Positions 22,660 through 31,978 of a stretch of DNA of 64,000 nucleotides are shown piece by piece. Source of the DNA: a virus. The stretch spans positions 1 through 64,000 of the IMG/VR virus record IMGVR_UViG_3300049027_000140; one strand, given 5' to 3'. Every line of letters begins with the position of its first letter. Position 1 is the stretch's first letter. The notes under the pieces are model-generated. The model was not told the DNA's origin. It made no database searches and saw only the letters and a program-made list of their open reading frames with translations. A program made the position numbers and the translations under genes.

Positions 22660-23120
22660 GGGCGCCTCCCTTCAGCGGCGCGGGCGGCGCGCATCCCGAT
22701 CAGCGCGGCGATGACGCGGACGACGATTTGCTGATCCGTCGTGCCGTCCGCCACGACGACCATGCCGATCGGGCTGGTGCGGCCGCGGCGCTTGCCCTCC
22801 GCGATGAAGCGCCGCGCCCCGTCGAGGCTGCTCTTCACCTGGACGCGGTACAGGCGATCGTCGTCGCACAAGACGACGATGTCCGCGCCGATCCGGTCCT
22901 CTCGCGCGCCGCCGGCGCGTACGCCGACGATCCAGTTCGGCAGCGCCGCAGCGCGGAGCGCGGAGAGCACGCGGCGCTCGTTCGCGAAGCCGCGTACCTC
23001 GCCGAGGCGCTCTCGGGCGGCGCCGGTCGCGGCGGCGACCTCGGCGGCCGTGGCTCCGCGGCGGAGCAGGGCGGCCTCACGCGCGTCCTCGGCGCGGTCG
23101 ATCAGGCCGGCGAGGCTCAT
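22656..23120 (-). CDS. Predicted PD-(D/E)XK-fold nuclease (154 aa)
   Basis: An N-terminal HTH-like helix pair (RRGATAAEVAAATG) precedes FANERRVLSAL (Glu about 48), then REDRIGADIVVL (Asp 80) and YRVQVKSS (Gln 94, Lys 96). The pattern E ... D-x13-Q-x-K fits the metal-binding core of restriction-like PD-(D/E)XK nucleases, with a following strand-rich part (IGMVVVADG). Substrate unknown. It could act in host DNA degradation, recombination or counter-defence. Confidence 0.65.
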   Translation of the reverse strand: MSLAGLIDRAEDAREAALLRRGATAAEVAAATGAARERLGEVRGFANERRVLSALRAAALPNWIVGVRAGGAREDRIGADIVVLCDDDRLYRVQVKSSLDGARRFIAEGKRRGRTSPIGMVVVADGTTDQQIVVRVIAALIGMRAARAAEGRRP

Positions 23121-23401
23121 TCGGCACCGTCCTCTCCGCCGACGCCGCTCATGTCGCTGTCGCCGGCGTCGGTGGCGCACACGGGCATCGCGTCGCAGGC
23201 GGCGTGGCAGTCGTCCCGCAGCACGCCGCAGTCGCGGTGGCACGAGTCGCACGCGTCCTTGACGAGGCAACCCGTCAGCGCGAGCAGCGACAGGAGGCCG
23301 AGCGCGCGCTTGGCCCGTTCGGACAGCGCGAGCAGCGCCTCGCCGCGCGCGGCAGCGAAGATCAGCAGGGCGCTGACGAACACGAGGACGGTGCCGCTCA
23401 T
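23117..23401 (-). CDS. Membrane/lipoprotein-like Cys-rich protein (94 aa)
   Basis: An N-terminal hydrophobic helix (TVLVFVSALLIFAAARG, residues 4-20) is followed by a second one that ends in LSLLALTGC, a good lipobox. A Cys-rich stretch (CDSCHRDCGVLRDDCHAAC) and an acidic tail complete it. It could be a lipoprotein made from an internal start or a two-TM protein; the lipobox is internal, which is unusual. Spanin-like identity cannot be claimed. Confidence 0.55.
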   Translation of the reverse strand: MSGTVLVFVSALLIFAAARGEALLALSERAKRALGLLSLLALTGCLVKDACDSCHRDCGVLRDDCHAACDAMPVCATDAGDSDMSGVGGEDGAE

Positions 23402-23529
23402 CGGGAAGCCCTCCCGGCCTGGGCATCGCGGCCCGGGGCGCGCCTGGCGCTGGGCGCCCGGGACGTGTGCGCGCTCTGGGCGCACGAAGGCGCGGCGGGG
23501 GCCGCGGCAAGGACGTCCAGCGGGGGCAT
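23398..23529 (-). CDS. Hypothetical short protein (43 aa)
   Basis: MPPLDVLAAAPAAPSCAQSA continues into a basic Arg/Ala tail. Overlaps both neighbours by one to four bases (TGATG upstream, ATGA downstream), which is the main reason to accept it. Composition is close to what a shadow frame would give, so it may not be expressed. Confidence 0.4.
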   Translation of the reverse strand: MPPLDVLAAAPAAPSCAQSAHTSRAPSARRAPGRDAQAGRASR

Positions 23530-23915
23530 CACGCCTCCCCCGGAGCGGTCTCGTGGACCGAGCCGACGTGGTGGGAGGCCGCGTGGACCGCGCGCGCGTT
23601 GCCGGCGCTCCGGCACCAGGTCGCGTGCTCGTCGTCGTTGGTGGTGCCGCAGTCGTCGCAGGCGGCGGGGGCGACGTAGCGGCGCGGGCCGTCAGCGAGG
23701 CGCTCGTACAGGCGGAAGGTGCGGGGGCGGCGGCGTCGCATGGGGCTCTCCTGGTGTCCGCCGGCGATGACGCGCAGGTCGGGCTGGTAGTGGCAGCAGC
23801 AGGCGCAGGGGTCGGTGCCGATCCGGTGGTCGCAGAGCTCCGGGTCGACGTGGTCGCAGCAGCAGCCGACGTCGCCCGCAGCGTCGCGCCACTCGGTGGG
23901 GGTGACGGGGCGCAT
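23529..23915 (-). CDS. Cys/His-rich metal-binding protein (128 aa)
   Basis: Two blocks of Cys and His, GCCCDHVDPELCDH and DPCACCCHYQPD, lie in the first half, and ACDDCG in the second. The high density suggests one or more zinc sites. The middle is basic (MRRRRPRTFRLYERL). Starts at MRPVTPTEW with TGATG overlap. Confidence 0.6.
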   Translation of the reverse strand: MRPVTPTEWRDAAGDVGCCCDHVDPELCDHRIGTDPCACCCHYQPDLRVIAGGHQESPMRRRRPRTFRLYERLADGPRRYVAPAACDDCGTTNDDEHATWCRSAGNARAVHAASHHVGSVHETAPGEA

Positions 23916-24121
23916 CACGAGGCGGCTCCGTCGGTGAGGCATGCCGGGCAGGTCACCGCGCCGCGCTCGAACGCGTAGAGGCGGCCGTCGTCGCGGAGGT
24001 ACACGCCATCCGGCAGACCCTCTGGCTGCCCGCTCCACTTCGGCGTGTCCCACGAGCCGTCGCAGGCGATGCGGACGTGCGGCTGGCTAGCCTCGTCGGA
24101 GAGGTGGACGGGCGCGCTCAC
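23915..24121 (-). CDS. Small CxxC protein (68 aa)
   Basis: Beta-rich small protein (PHVRIACDGSWDTPKWSG) ending in TCPACLTDGAAS. A single CPAC pair is at the C-terminus. Tiled by overlaps. No function assigned. Confidence 0.6.
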   Translation of the reverse strand: MSAPVHLSDEASQPHVRIACDGSWDTPKWSGQPEGLPDGVYLRDDGRLYAFERGAVTCPACLTDGAAS

Positions 24122-24845
24122 CGGCCACCTCCCGCCGCGCCGGAGCGCGAGGAGGCGGAGGTGGTGGCGAAAGTGACCGTCGAGCCGCGAGTGGCGTGGA
24201 TGGCGTCGAGCGCCGCGGTGAGGTCAGCCTTGGACCGCGGCTTCCGCAGATCGTCGTTCGACGAGAACGCGCGAACCCCGGCGTCGGTGACCACGCACAG
24301 CGCTATGTGCTCCGCGCTGTACGGCCAGCGAGCGACGCCGCAGTCGCAGATGATGTGGACGATCGTCCGGCTGGCCCGGGTGCGCCCGACCTCCAGCGGC
24401 AGCGACCCGGGCTCGACGATGAGCGCCGCCGTCCCGTCGCCGCTGCGCTGGAGCAGCTGAAGCGGCTCGGCCCACGCGAAGGTGCCGTCGTCGCAGTACC
24501 CGAAGCCGCCGGTGGGCGCGAACGTGGCACTGAAGCCAGCTAGAAGGCGGCCCAGCCTCGCGTTGTTCTCTTCGGCGAACCTGTCACCGGCCGGACCCAC
24601 GCCGACGGGCACGTGAGCGAACGCGAGGAACCCGTCGAGCCACCACGACAGGAGAACGTGCAACGCGTAGGCGTCGTAGACGCTGTAAGCAGAGTCGCTC
24701 TGCGTCAGGAACTGGGCCACCCACGTTTGGCCGGCGTCGCTGTAGAAGAGGCGGAGGCAGTGCTCGACCTCCTCCGGGTCCATCCCCTTGGCCCGGTCGC
24801 GCCAGTAGCAGTTCTGGAGCTCTCGCTCGTGAAGCGTGAGCGAGC

Positions 24846-24849
<4 letters not shown>
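24118..24849 (-). CDS. Hypothetical protein (243 aa)
   Basis: MSSLTLHERELQNCYWRDRA begins a mixed protein with an aromatic-rich central part (YALHVLLSWWLDGFLAFAHV) and a beta-rich C-terminal half (VHIICDCGVARWPYSAEH). No known domain. It is the first gene downstream of the integrase (ATGA overlap), so in the integrated state it lies beyond the attachment core, on the other prophage end. Confidence 0.65.
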
Positions 24850-26536
<1,687 letters not shown>

Positions 26537-26540
<4 letters not shown>

Positions 26541-26797
26541 GGCTTCTGGCTCCCGACCGTCGAGAGGGACAGCAGGCCCTTCCGCTGGGCGATCTGCTGC
26601 GCGCGGCGCGCGGTCACCTCATCGACGGGCCCCGAGGGGCGATAGGGCGGGCGCGGACCGCGACGCGACTGGGTTACCGGCGCCGCATTGGCTGGGAGGG
26701 GCGGCTTCGCGTCGGCGCCGTCTGCGCCAGGCTCCTCCAGCACCGCGAGCATCGCCTTGAGCCCAGCCGTGACAGCGCGTCGAAGCTGATCGTCCAT
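26537..26797 (-). CDS. Hypothetical basic protein upstream of integrase (86 aa)
   Basis: The ATG at 26797 is chosen for its strong GGAGG site; an ATG at 26818 overlapping the upstream stop is an alternative. An N-terminal helix (MDDQLRRAVTAGLKAMLAVL) leads into a basic, proline-rich middle and a helix TARRAQQIAQRKGLLSL. Position just before int would fit an excisionase, but no winged-helix signature is clear. Confidence 0.55.
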
Positions 26798-26817
26798 GGT
26801 CACCTTCCTCCCCTCCA

Positions 26818-26934
26818 TCACGTCACCCACCCTTCCGCCGGCACCTGCTCCTCGCTGGCGCCGTAGTTGACGTCGCCATCGCGCCTCGGGCGTTCCTCGT
26901 GCTCGCGCGCGTCGTCTGCCTCCACGTCGCGCAT
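26818..26934 (-). CDS. Very short charged protein (38 aa)
   Basis: MRDVEADDAREHEERPRRDG then NYGASEEQVPAEGWVT. Linked to both neighbours by TGATG overlaps. Highly charged and probably unstructured. Kept because the tiling is otherwise unbroken; function unknown. Confidence 0.45.
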   Translation of the reverse strand: MRDVEADDAREHEERPRRDGDVNYGASEEQVPAEGWVT

Positions 26935-27659
26935 CAGCATGCGGCCCTCCGGGAGAGGTACACGTCGCACGCCATGAGCCCGTCGACCGCCCACTCGACG
27001 CCAACCGCATCTTTCAGGAACCACGTGATGCGGCTGAGCGCGCGGCGCCGCTGCCAGTCGGCGACGGCGCCGTGCTCCGGGAGAGCCGCCTCGAGCATCT
27101 CGATCGCCGAGGCGGTGGCGCCGATGACGTCCGCCGCCGGCGCCTCATCCTCCGCCAGCGAGCACATCGCCGAGGTGAACGCCGCCGGGCGCCTCGGGGT
27201 CGCGTCGGCGATCGTGGCGAGGATGAGCCGCCGGGCGTCGTCCCGCGTCCACGGCGTCGGCTCCTCGGGCGAGCGCGGCGGCGCCAGCGGCTCAAGCGCG
27301 GCGACGGGCGGCGGGGCCGGGAGCGCGGGGGAGACCTCGCCGGCGTAGTCGAAGCCGTTCTCGAGGAGCCAGCGCGCCGTCGCGATAGGATCCTGGAGGC
27401 GCTGTCCGTCGACGAGCAGCGGGTGCCCGCTGCCGGTCCACCGCTGCCCCTCACGCGGCGCCGGGGCGACGACGCGTAGCCCCACCGGGATCGAGTCGAT
27501 GCGGCAAAGCGGCGCGTCATCGGCTGAGGCGCCGCGGGTGACCCACCACCTCTCATCGAACGCGCGCGTGATCACCCAGCCGACGTTGAGGGCCCACTCC
27601 CACGCGACCCTCGCCCCCGGCTCGAACACCTGCGGCACCTCCGTCTTCAGCTCGCGCAT
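26934..27659 (-). CDS. Hypothetical protein (241 aa)
   Basis: MRELKTEVPQVFEPGARVAW begins a small beta domain with many Trp (EWALNVGWVITRAFDERWWV), then a linker rich in Pro and a C-terminal helical half (ARRLILATIADATPRRPAAF, LEAALPEHGAVADWQRRRAL). GAGGACGT precedes the start. No domain recognised. Confidence 0.65.
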   Translation of the reverse strand: MRELKTEVPQVFEPGARVAWEWALNVGWVITRAFDERWWVTRGASADDAPLCRIDSIPVGLRVVAPAPREGQRWTGSGHPLLVDGQRLQDPIATARWLLENGFDYAGEVSPALPAPPPVAALEPLAPPRSPEEPTPWTRDDARRLILATIADATPRRPAAFTSAMCSLAEDEAPAADVIGATASAIEMLEAALPEHGAVADWQRRRALSRITWFLKDAVGVEWAVDGLMACDVYLSRRAAC

Positions 27660-28072
27660 ACGTCCTCCACGGCGCTCTCCAGCGCCTGCACGGCGAGACG
27701 CTGCGGCGCCTCGCATCCTCCCGCGATCCGCTCCAGAGCTCCGCGCAGGTGGCGCGCCTCCGCGCCGACGACCGCCGCCCGGTCGCACTCGGCGCGCAGG
27801 TGGCGGTGGTCCTCGACGCGGAGGATCGTCAGCCCGTGCTTGTCGATCTCCCGCACGAAGTCCGCCTGCTCGACCACCTTGGCGCGCGCGGCGTCGCGCT
27901 CTCCGCGGAAGCGCTTCGCCGTCGCGATGATCCTCACCAGCCGGGCCCGCATCCGGCGCGCCCTCGCCTCGAGCACCGCGGTGCTCGCGTCCCGCCGCGT
28001 CTCGGCGACGTGGTAGGCGATGAGCGCGGCGCCGAGGAGCCACGGGACCAGCTGCACCCCCCGGGCCCTCAC
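27647..28072 (-). CDS. Membrane-anchored coiled-coil protein (141 aa)
   Basis: GTG start overlaps the upstream stop. A hydrophobic N-terminal segment (VQLVPWLLGAALIAYHVA, about residues 6-24) is followed by a basic coiled coil (ARARRMRARLVRIIATAKRF). Topology is that of a single-pass protein with a cytoplasmic coil. A spanin i-component has this shape, but location and lack of an overlapping lipoprotein gene argue against it. Confidence 0.6.
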   Translation of the reverse strand: MRARGVQLVPWLLGAALIAYHVAETRRDASTAVLEARARRMRARLVRIIATAKRFRGERDAARAKVVEQADFVREIDKHGLTILRVEDHRHLRAECDRAAVVGAEARHLRGALERIAGGCEAPQRLAVQALESAVEDVCAS

Positions 28073-28416
28073 GATGCCAGCTCCACGGGTGCGGGTGAGC
28101 CGTCGCGGCGAACGATGCCGCTCTCCGTGGGCTCCGGGCGCTCGGTACCGAGGAGTTCCTCGAGAGCCTCGCGGGCGTCTCTGTACGCGAGCGCCTCCGC
28201 CTTGCCGGCGCCCTGGGACACCCTGGCCGCGTCCGCGCGCCTGTAGCGGACCCACGCCTTCGAGATGTCGCCGAGGAGACGGTGCGCTTCGGCGTTGCGC
28301 TCGGCCTGGTACCAGAGCCGCTGCCGCGTCCGCCGTACCGCGGAGACGCCGCCGGTGAAGAGGCCAGCGAGGAAGCCGAGGACGACTCCAGTGGTGACGA
28401 TCGCGAACAGGTTCAT
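28069..28416 (-). CDS. Membrane-anchored helical protein (115 aa)
   Basis: MNLFAIVTTGVVLGFLAGLF forms an N-terminal transmembrane helix; the remainder is helical with basic residues (SAVRRTRQRLWYQAERNAEA). It pairs with the similar architecture of the next gene downstream (27647-28072), and the two overlap as GTGA. Function unknown. Confidence 0.65.
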   Translation of the reverse strand: MNLFAIVTTGVVLGFLAGLFTGGVSAVRRTRQRLWYQAERNAEAHRLLGDISKAWVRYRRADAARVSQGAGKAEALAYRDAREALEELLGTERPEPTESGIVRRDGSPAPVELAS

Positions 28417-28904
28417 GTGCGCCCCTCCTTCGCTCGCCGCGCCTGGGCGATGCGGATCAGGTCGTGTCCAAGTAGTTCAACAGCATCGGTCGGGAGTGCT
28501 TCGCTGTAGGCTTTCGCCACCTCGACGCCCCAATCGGGCCGCCTTTCGGCGACGAGAAGCAGGTGCTCCAGGGCGAACGGCTTTGTCGGCTCGTCGCTTA
28601 GCGCGAGCGAGACATGCTGCGGCTGCACGTCGACCACGCACGCAAGCTCACTGAACGAGATCGGCCTGAACGCACCACGCACGAGTTTCACGGCGCGCTT
28701 GCGCGCCTCGTGCCTGACGCCGCTCTGGAGCTGATAGGAACTGCGCGCCTGCGCAGGTGACGGGACCACCGGCGCAACCACATTGCGCGCCGCGACCTGT
28801 GCCGCAAGCTCTGCGATATGGATGACGCCGGCGCCGCTCGGCGGAGACGCACTCGCGCGCTCTCCGGATGGGATACTACTGCTCTTGTCACGGAAGATGC
28901 TCAT
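28413..28904 (-). CDS. Putative DNA-binding regulator (163 aa)
   Basis: Residues about 80-125 look like an HTH (FRPISFSELACVVDVQPQHV, then LALSDEPTKPFALEHLLLV), with the spacing of an XRE-type fold. The N-terminal part includes PSPAQARSSYQ, similar by eye to PTQARSSYE near the C-terminus of the product of 42624-43196. A role in copy control or lysogeny is possible but not shown. Confidence 0.5.
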   Translation of the reverse strand: MSIFRDKSSSIPSGERASASPPSGAGVIHIAELAAQVAARNVVAPVVPSPAQARSSYQLQSGVRHEARKRAVKLVRGAFRPISFSELACVVDVQPQHVSLALSDEPTKPFALEHLLLVAERRPDWGVEVAKAYSEALPTDAVELLGHDLIRIAQARRAKEGRT

Positions 28905-28952
28905 TGTTCTACGATCCCCCGCAGACGGTTGGGGCCGAGCGACGCACCAGAG

Positions 28953-29423
28953 TCACTCGGCGACATTCTCTCTCGCGTGATCGCCGGCATCGTCCCGGCA
29001 AATGAGGACGGCGGCGGAGGCTACATGCCCCATGGGGGCGGGATAGGCGGCGTCGATCTTCCGCTGGATCGCGTCGAGGAGGTCCTCGACAGACACGGCA
29101 TCGAGGCCGGTGGCAATGACGCCGCGAGCGCGCTCGAGGTCGGCCTCGATGGCGGCGATGCGCGCACGGGCCTCGGTCATCCCAGCGAGTGCGCCTTGAT
29201 GGGCCTCGGCCTGGACTCGGGCGGCAGCCTCGAATGCGTCGGCGCGCGCCCGCTGCTCGCGCTCGCGGTGCTGGGCGTTCTCCAGGAGCGCCTCAAGGGC
29301 GGCGATACGCTCGCTCTTGCCGTCGCGCTCCGGACGGTCGACGCCGTCCCAGGTCGCCTCGAGGTCGGCGGCGGGCGGCGCGCTGGTGACCACCTCGGGG
29401 TCGGCATTCTCGTGCGGGTGCAT
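28953..29423 (-). CDS. Coiled-coil protein (156 aa)
   Basis: After an acidic N-terminus, residues 35-115 form a long coiled coil (ERIAALEALLENAQHREREQ, MTEARARIAAIEADLERAR). The C-terminal part ends ICRDDAGDHARENVAE. No function recognised. Three bases separate its start from the GIY-YIG gene stop. Confidence 0.65.
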   Translation of the reverse strand: MHPHENADPEVVTSAPPAADLEATWDGVDRPERDGKSERIAALEALLENAQHREREQRARADAFEAAARVQAEAHQGALAGMTEARARIAAIEADLERARGVIATGLDAVSVEDLLDAIQRKIDAAYPAPMGHVASAAVLICRDDAGDHARENVAE

Positions 29424-29426
29424 GGG

Positions 29427-30062
29427 CTACCTCCCACCCGCGGCGGCGCGGGCGCGGAGCGCTTCGAGGCGCTCGCGGCGCGCCTGCTGGTACTGATGCA
29501 AGCCGCGGATGGGCGCAAACCGGAGCGCGACGACCACGCCGTTTCGCGTGAGCCACGACCGCCTCGGGACCGCGCCGCCGGTCCAGAGCTCAATCATCTC
29601 GGCGGCGATCTCGTCCGGAGTCGACCGGCCGCAGCGCCAGTAGCAGATGCTCTGGGTCGAGCACGGGATCTCAGCGGCCGCCTGGGCCTGGGTTACCCCG
29701 CGGGAATTGAGGAACTCGTCGAGCAGAAGCTCTCCGTCGCGGCCGTCGAACCCCGCATCGAACTCGCGGAGCACCTCGCCACGCACGCGGCCACCAATCG
29801 TATCGATGTAGTCCGCTACTGGCCCGGTCGGCAGGAACCACTCGGTGGTGCCGTCGCCGGCCTCCAGGTACATGCGCGCGTGGCGGAAGTCCCAATGCCA
29901 GTCCTTCTCTTCCCGCTGGCCACCCGGGGCCGTGGCGATGACCTCGAGCGCATCGCCGATGGAGGCGGAGATGTCGGCAGCCCGGCGCTCAGGGCGCACC
30001 GAGTGACCGACCTTGATCGGGCCGCCATGCGGGCGCTGAAGGAAGTAGACGACGGAGCCCAC
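29427..30062 (-). CDS. GIY-YIG-like domain fused to a helix-turn-helix (211 aa)
   Basis: Residues 1-85 (VVYFLQRPHGGPIKVGHS, RAADISASIGDALEVIAT, then FRHARMYLEAGDGTTEWFLP) follow the same pattern as the GIY-YIG protein of 18203-18928, here with GHS for the second strand and weaker conservation. Residues 115-170 contain an HTH with RGVTQAQAAAEIPCSTQSIC. It is the second gene of the leftward operon, next to a regulator, so it may be a DNA-binding regulator that has kept a nuclease-like fold. Catalytic competence is doubtful. Confidence 0.65.
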   Translation of the reverse strand: MGSVVYFLQRPHGGPIKVGHSVRPERRAADISASIGDALEVIATAPGGQREEKDWHWDFRHARMYLEAGDGTTEWFLPTGPVADYIDTIGGRVRGEVLREFDAGFDGRDGELLLDEFLNSRGVTQAQAAAEIPCSTQSICYWRCGRSTPDEIAAEMIELWTGGAVPRRSWLTRNGVVVALRFAPIRGLHQYQQARRERLEALRARAAAGGR

Positions 30063-30065
30063 GGG

Positions 30066-30392
30066 TCAGGCTGCCCCTCGAGCCGCAGCCATCGCCTCGC
30101 GCTCGCTCTCGACCAACCAGTCATCGGCGAGGATCGTCGGCTTGCTGAGCTTGCCGCCCTTGACCGCCTTCCGGCTCCAGAGCGCAATGTGGGCGCGGCT
30201 GATGGTGTCGGGGCGGGCGATACCGTGCCGCCAGTTGTGGATGGTCGCCCTCGCGTACGGGGGCGACTTCCCGACGAGGACGGTGATCTCGGAGGCGACC
30301 TCGGCGGATGAGAGGCCGCGCTCGTCGACGAGCTCGTCGAACTTCTTGGACCCGGGGGTCGGGTACGGACCCGGCTTGGCTGTTCTTCTCAC
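30066..30392 (-). CDS. HTH regulator, first gene of leftward operon, leaderless (108 aa)
   Basis: The GTG at 30392 coincides with the predicted +1 of the promoter at 30399-30428. The protein has an HTH-like core: DELVDERGLSSAEVASEITV, then PPYARATIHNWRHGIARPDT, where the Ser-Ser-Ala and WRHG turns resemble Cro-type folds. It faces the repressor gene 30487-31032 across about 95 bases. The pair looks like a Cro/CI switch, with this gene as the lytic-side, Cro-like partner. Confidence 0.65.
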   Translation of the reverse strand: MRRTAKPGPYPTPGSKKFDELVDERGLSSAEVASEITVLVGKSPPYARATIHNWRHGIARPDTISRAHIALWSRKAVKGGKLSKPTILADDWLVESEREAMAAARGAA

Positions 30393-30398
30393 GCCCCA

Positions 30399-30428
30399 AT
30401 TGTATGCACGACAAGACGAACTGCGCAA
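30399..30428 (-). promoter_or_regulatory. Leftward leaderless promoter
   Basis: On the minus strand TTGCGC (30423-30428), 18 bp and TACAAT (30399-30404) give a +1 at the GTG at 30392. It is the apparent start of the leftward arm. No perfect palindrome sits in the spacer, unlike the other leaderless promoters, though ATTGTATGCAC overlaps the -10. Confidence 0.6.
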
Positions 30429-30454
30429 GGGGGAACCGGTGACGGAAGTTTTTT

Positions 30455-30469
30455 CCGCAATACATGCGG
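30455..30469. promoter_or_regulatory. Inverted repeat upstream of the repressor gene
   Basis: CCGCA-ATACA-TGCGG has 5-bp arms and lies 17 bases before the repressor start, in the rightward leader or promoter. It includes CAATAC, which recurs at 31574-31579 and 31608-31613. This is a candidate autoregulatory operator. Confidence 0.5.
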
Positions 30470-30486
30470 GGTGTTACAGGAGAACG

Positions 30487-31032
30487 ATGCGCAGATCCGA
30501 AGCGAGGAAGGTGCTCGCCGCGTATGTGGCCGACCGGCTCGGGCGCGAGTGCGCCGAACGACGCGGCGCGCAAGCGGAGATCGCTCGGGCGCTTGGCTTC
30601 AGCCGTGGGCACCTCAGCAACGTGCTGCGGGGCCAGTACTCCGTCGGCGAGGACCTAGCCGCACGATTGGCCGACTACTGGGGGATGACTTACGACCAGC
30701 TCCATGCGGAGGCCGAGAAGTGGGGCAAAACGTCTCAGCGACCGGCCGCAGTGGATAGACCAGAGCCTTGGCGCCGATTGAAGGATCGGCCGGAATGGAC
30801 AGCGAGCCTCGAATCTGCTCGGGCGTTCTACAAGGATATCCCGGACGACTATTTCCTGCGCGTTGGCGCCATCCTGGACGACGTGAGCCGTCACATTGAC
30901 GCGCAGTTCATCGGCGAAATGGCGAGGGTGATCTGGAGTGCCGAGGTCCGTGAGTCTGCCGTGCCCCCCGTATCTGTGGTGGAGACAACGAAGCACAGTC
31001 ACGGGAAAGACAAAAAGTCTGGCGGCAGTTGA
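30487..31032 (+). CDS. CI-like XRE repressor (181 aa)
   Basis: Residues about 24-65 (RRGAQAEIARALGFSRGHLS, then LRGQYSVGEDLAARLADYWG) are a clear XRE-type HTH. The remainder is a helical domain without a Ser-Lys LexA-type protease, so it is not a self-cleaving repressor. AGGAG precedes the ATG at 30487. Divergent from the Cro-like gene and followed by an ImmA-like protein, it is the likely lysogeny repressor. Confidence 0.8.
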   Translation: MRRSEARKVLAAYVADRLGRECAERRGAQAEIARALGFSRGHLSNVLRGQYSVGEDLAARLADYWGMTYDQLHAEAEKWGKTSQRPAAVDRPEPWRRLKDRPEWTASLESARAFYKDIPDDYFLRVGAILDDVSRHIDAQFIGEMARVIWSAEVRESAVPPVSVVETTKHSHGKDKKSGGS

Positions 31033-31103
31033 ACCACAAACGGTATGGTGAGATCACCGATGTAGTGCTCTGGGCCCGGCCGTAGCCCAGAAGGGGGTGG
31101 TCA

Positions 31104-31550
31104 GTGACTATGACGCCGAACAACCGCTTGGCCGTAGAACACGCCAATGACGGTTGTGGGTGCGAAATGCACCGAGGGACACCGACCCGTAGGGATCTCG
31201 ATGCATTCCCGCATCCGTACGCGATCGCAGACGTTCTGGGATTCCGCGTCGTCGAGGTACCTTCCCTCCCCGCCGGCGCCGAGCAGATGACGGACGGCCG
31301 CACCATCTGGGTCGCGTGGGCACACGACCAGCGCCAGCGCGGCAGCAGGCTCTTCCGCGCCATTGCCGCGGCCCTGCTCTCCGCCCAGGGGGCGCCGCGC
31401 TCGGAGGCTGCGGCCTACGAGCTCGCCGCGAAGCTGGCCGTGCCGCCGGAGCTCATGCGACGCGTGGGCCTGGACGAGACCATCCGCCGGCAGGCATGGG
31501 CGACCGAGTGCCTGATCCGCTGGTGGTGGAACGCCGCCGTCGTGGAGTAG
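31104..31550 (+). CDS. Degenerate ImmA/IrrE-like protein lacking HExxH (148 aa)
   Basis: The layout matches ImmA/IrrE: an N-terminal part with VLGFRVVEVPSLPAGAE, strands DGRTIWVAWAH, then RLFRAIAAALLSAQG where HELxHxLLH normally lies, and EAAAYELAAKLAVP matching the EAxxFAxxLLMP helix. The HExxH zinc site is replaced by FRAIA, so it should not be an active metalloprotease. Active ImmA cleaves the neighbouring repressor; this one may bind it without cutting. GTG 31104 or ATG 31110 are both possible starts. Confidence 0.65.
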   Translation: MTMTPNNRLAVEHANDGCGCEMHRGTPTRRDLDAFPHPYAIADVLGFRVVEVPSLPAGAEQMTDGRTIWVAWAHDQRQRGSRLFRAIAAALLSAQGAPRSEAAAYELAAKLAVPPELMRRVGLDETIRRQAWATECLIRWWWNAAVVE

Positions 31551-31573
31551 GCAGCCGGCTCTCGTCGTTCGCG

Positions 31574-31616
31574 CAATACATTTCCGGTTGACGTATTGTC
31601 TTGCGAGCAATACCAT
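31574..31616 (+). promoter_or_regulatory. Rightward promoter with GTATTG/CAATAC operator
   Basis: TTGACG (31588-31593), a 17-bp spacer and TACCAT (31611-31616) form a strong sigma-70 promoter. An inverted repeat GTATTG (31593-31598) and CAATAC (31608-31613) lies in the spacer, and another CAATAC half-site lies at 31574-31579. The same half-site occurs upstream of the repressor gene at 30458-30463, so the repressor may control both. About 30 nt of leader with a GAGGAGG site leads to 31655. Confidence 0.7.
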
Positions 31617-31654
31617 GGTCTCCGTCAGGCCGCGCTTGCGGCCGAGGAGGCCCG

Positions 31655-31978
31655 ATGCTCTCAGCCGTCTCCGCCCTTGCTTCTCCGCCGCGCACCGCGC
31701 CGGCCGTTCCGTTCGCTGACCGCGCCGTCGCTGCGCTGCTTCACGGGGGCGGCGAGCTCGCCAGCGCCCGTCGCTCGCGGCCCACCGGGCGGCTGCGGTA
31801 CTTCGCCGAGCCCCGGCCCTCCGGGCGCGTGGCGGTGGAGGTCGTCGAAAGCCCCTATGGGGCCGAGCGGAGCGCGCTGGAGCACGCGGCCCGGCTGCTG
31901 CGTGGACGCGGGTTCAGGGTGCTGGAGCTTCCGAAGAGCGGGCGCCTCATCGTGTGCGCGGGCCGGAGGGTGCAGTGA
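31655..31978 (+). CDS. Hypothetical protein, first gene after PR-like promoter (107 aa)
   Basis: GAGGAGG sits upstream of the ATG. The protein (MLSAVSALASPPRTAPAVPF start) has a disordered N-terminus and a beta-alpha domain in the second half (GRVAVEVVESPYGAERSALE, then GFRVLELPKSGRLIVCAG). As first gene under an operator-controlled promoter it is probably an early protein. No family recognised. Confidence 0.65.
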   Translation: MLSAVSALASPPRTAPAVPFADRAVAALLHGGGELASARRSRPTGRLRYFAEPRPSGRVAVEVVESPYGAERSALEHAARLLRGRGFRVLELPKSGRLIVCAGRRVQ

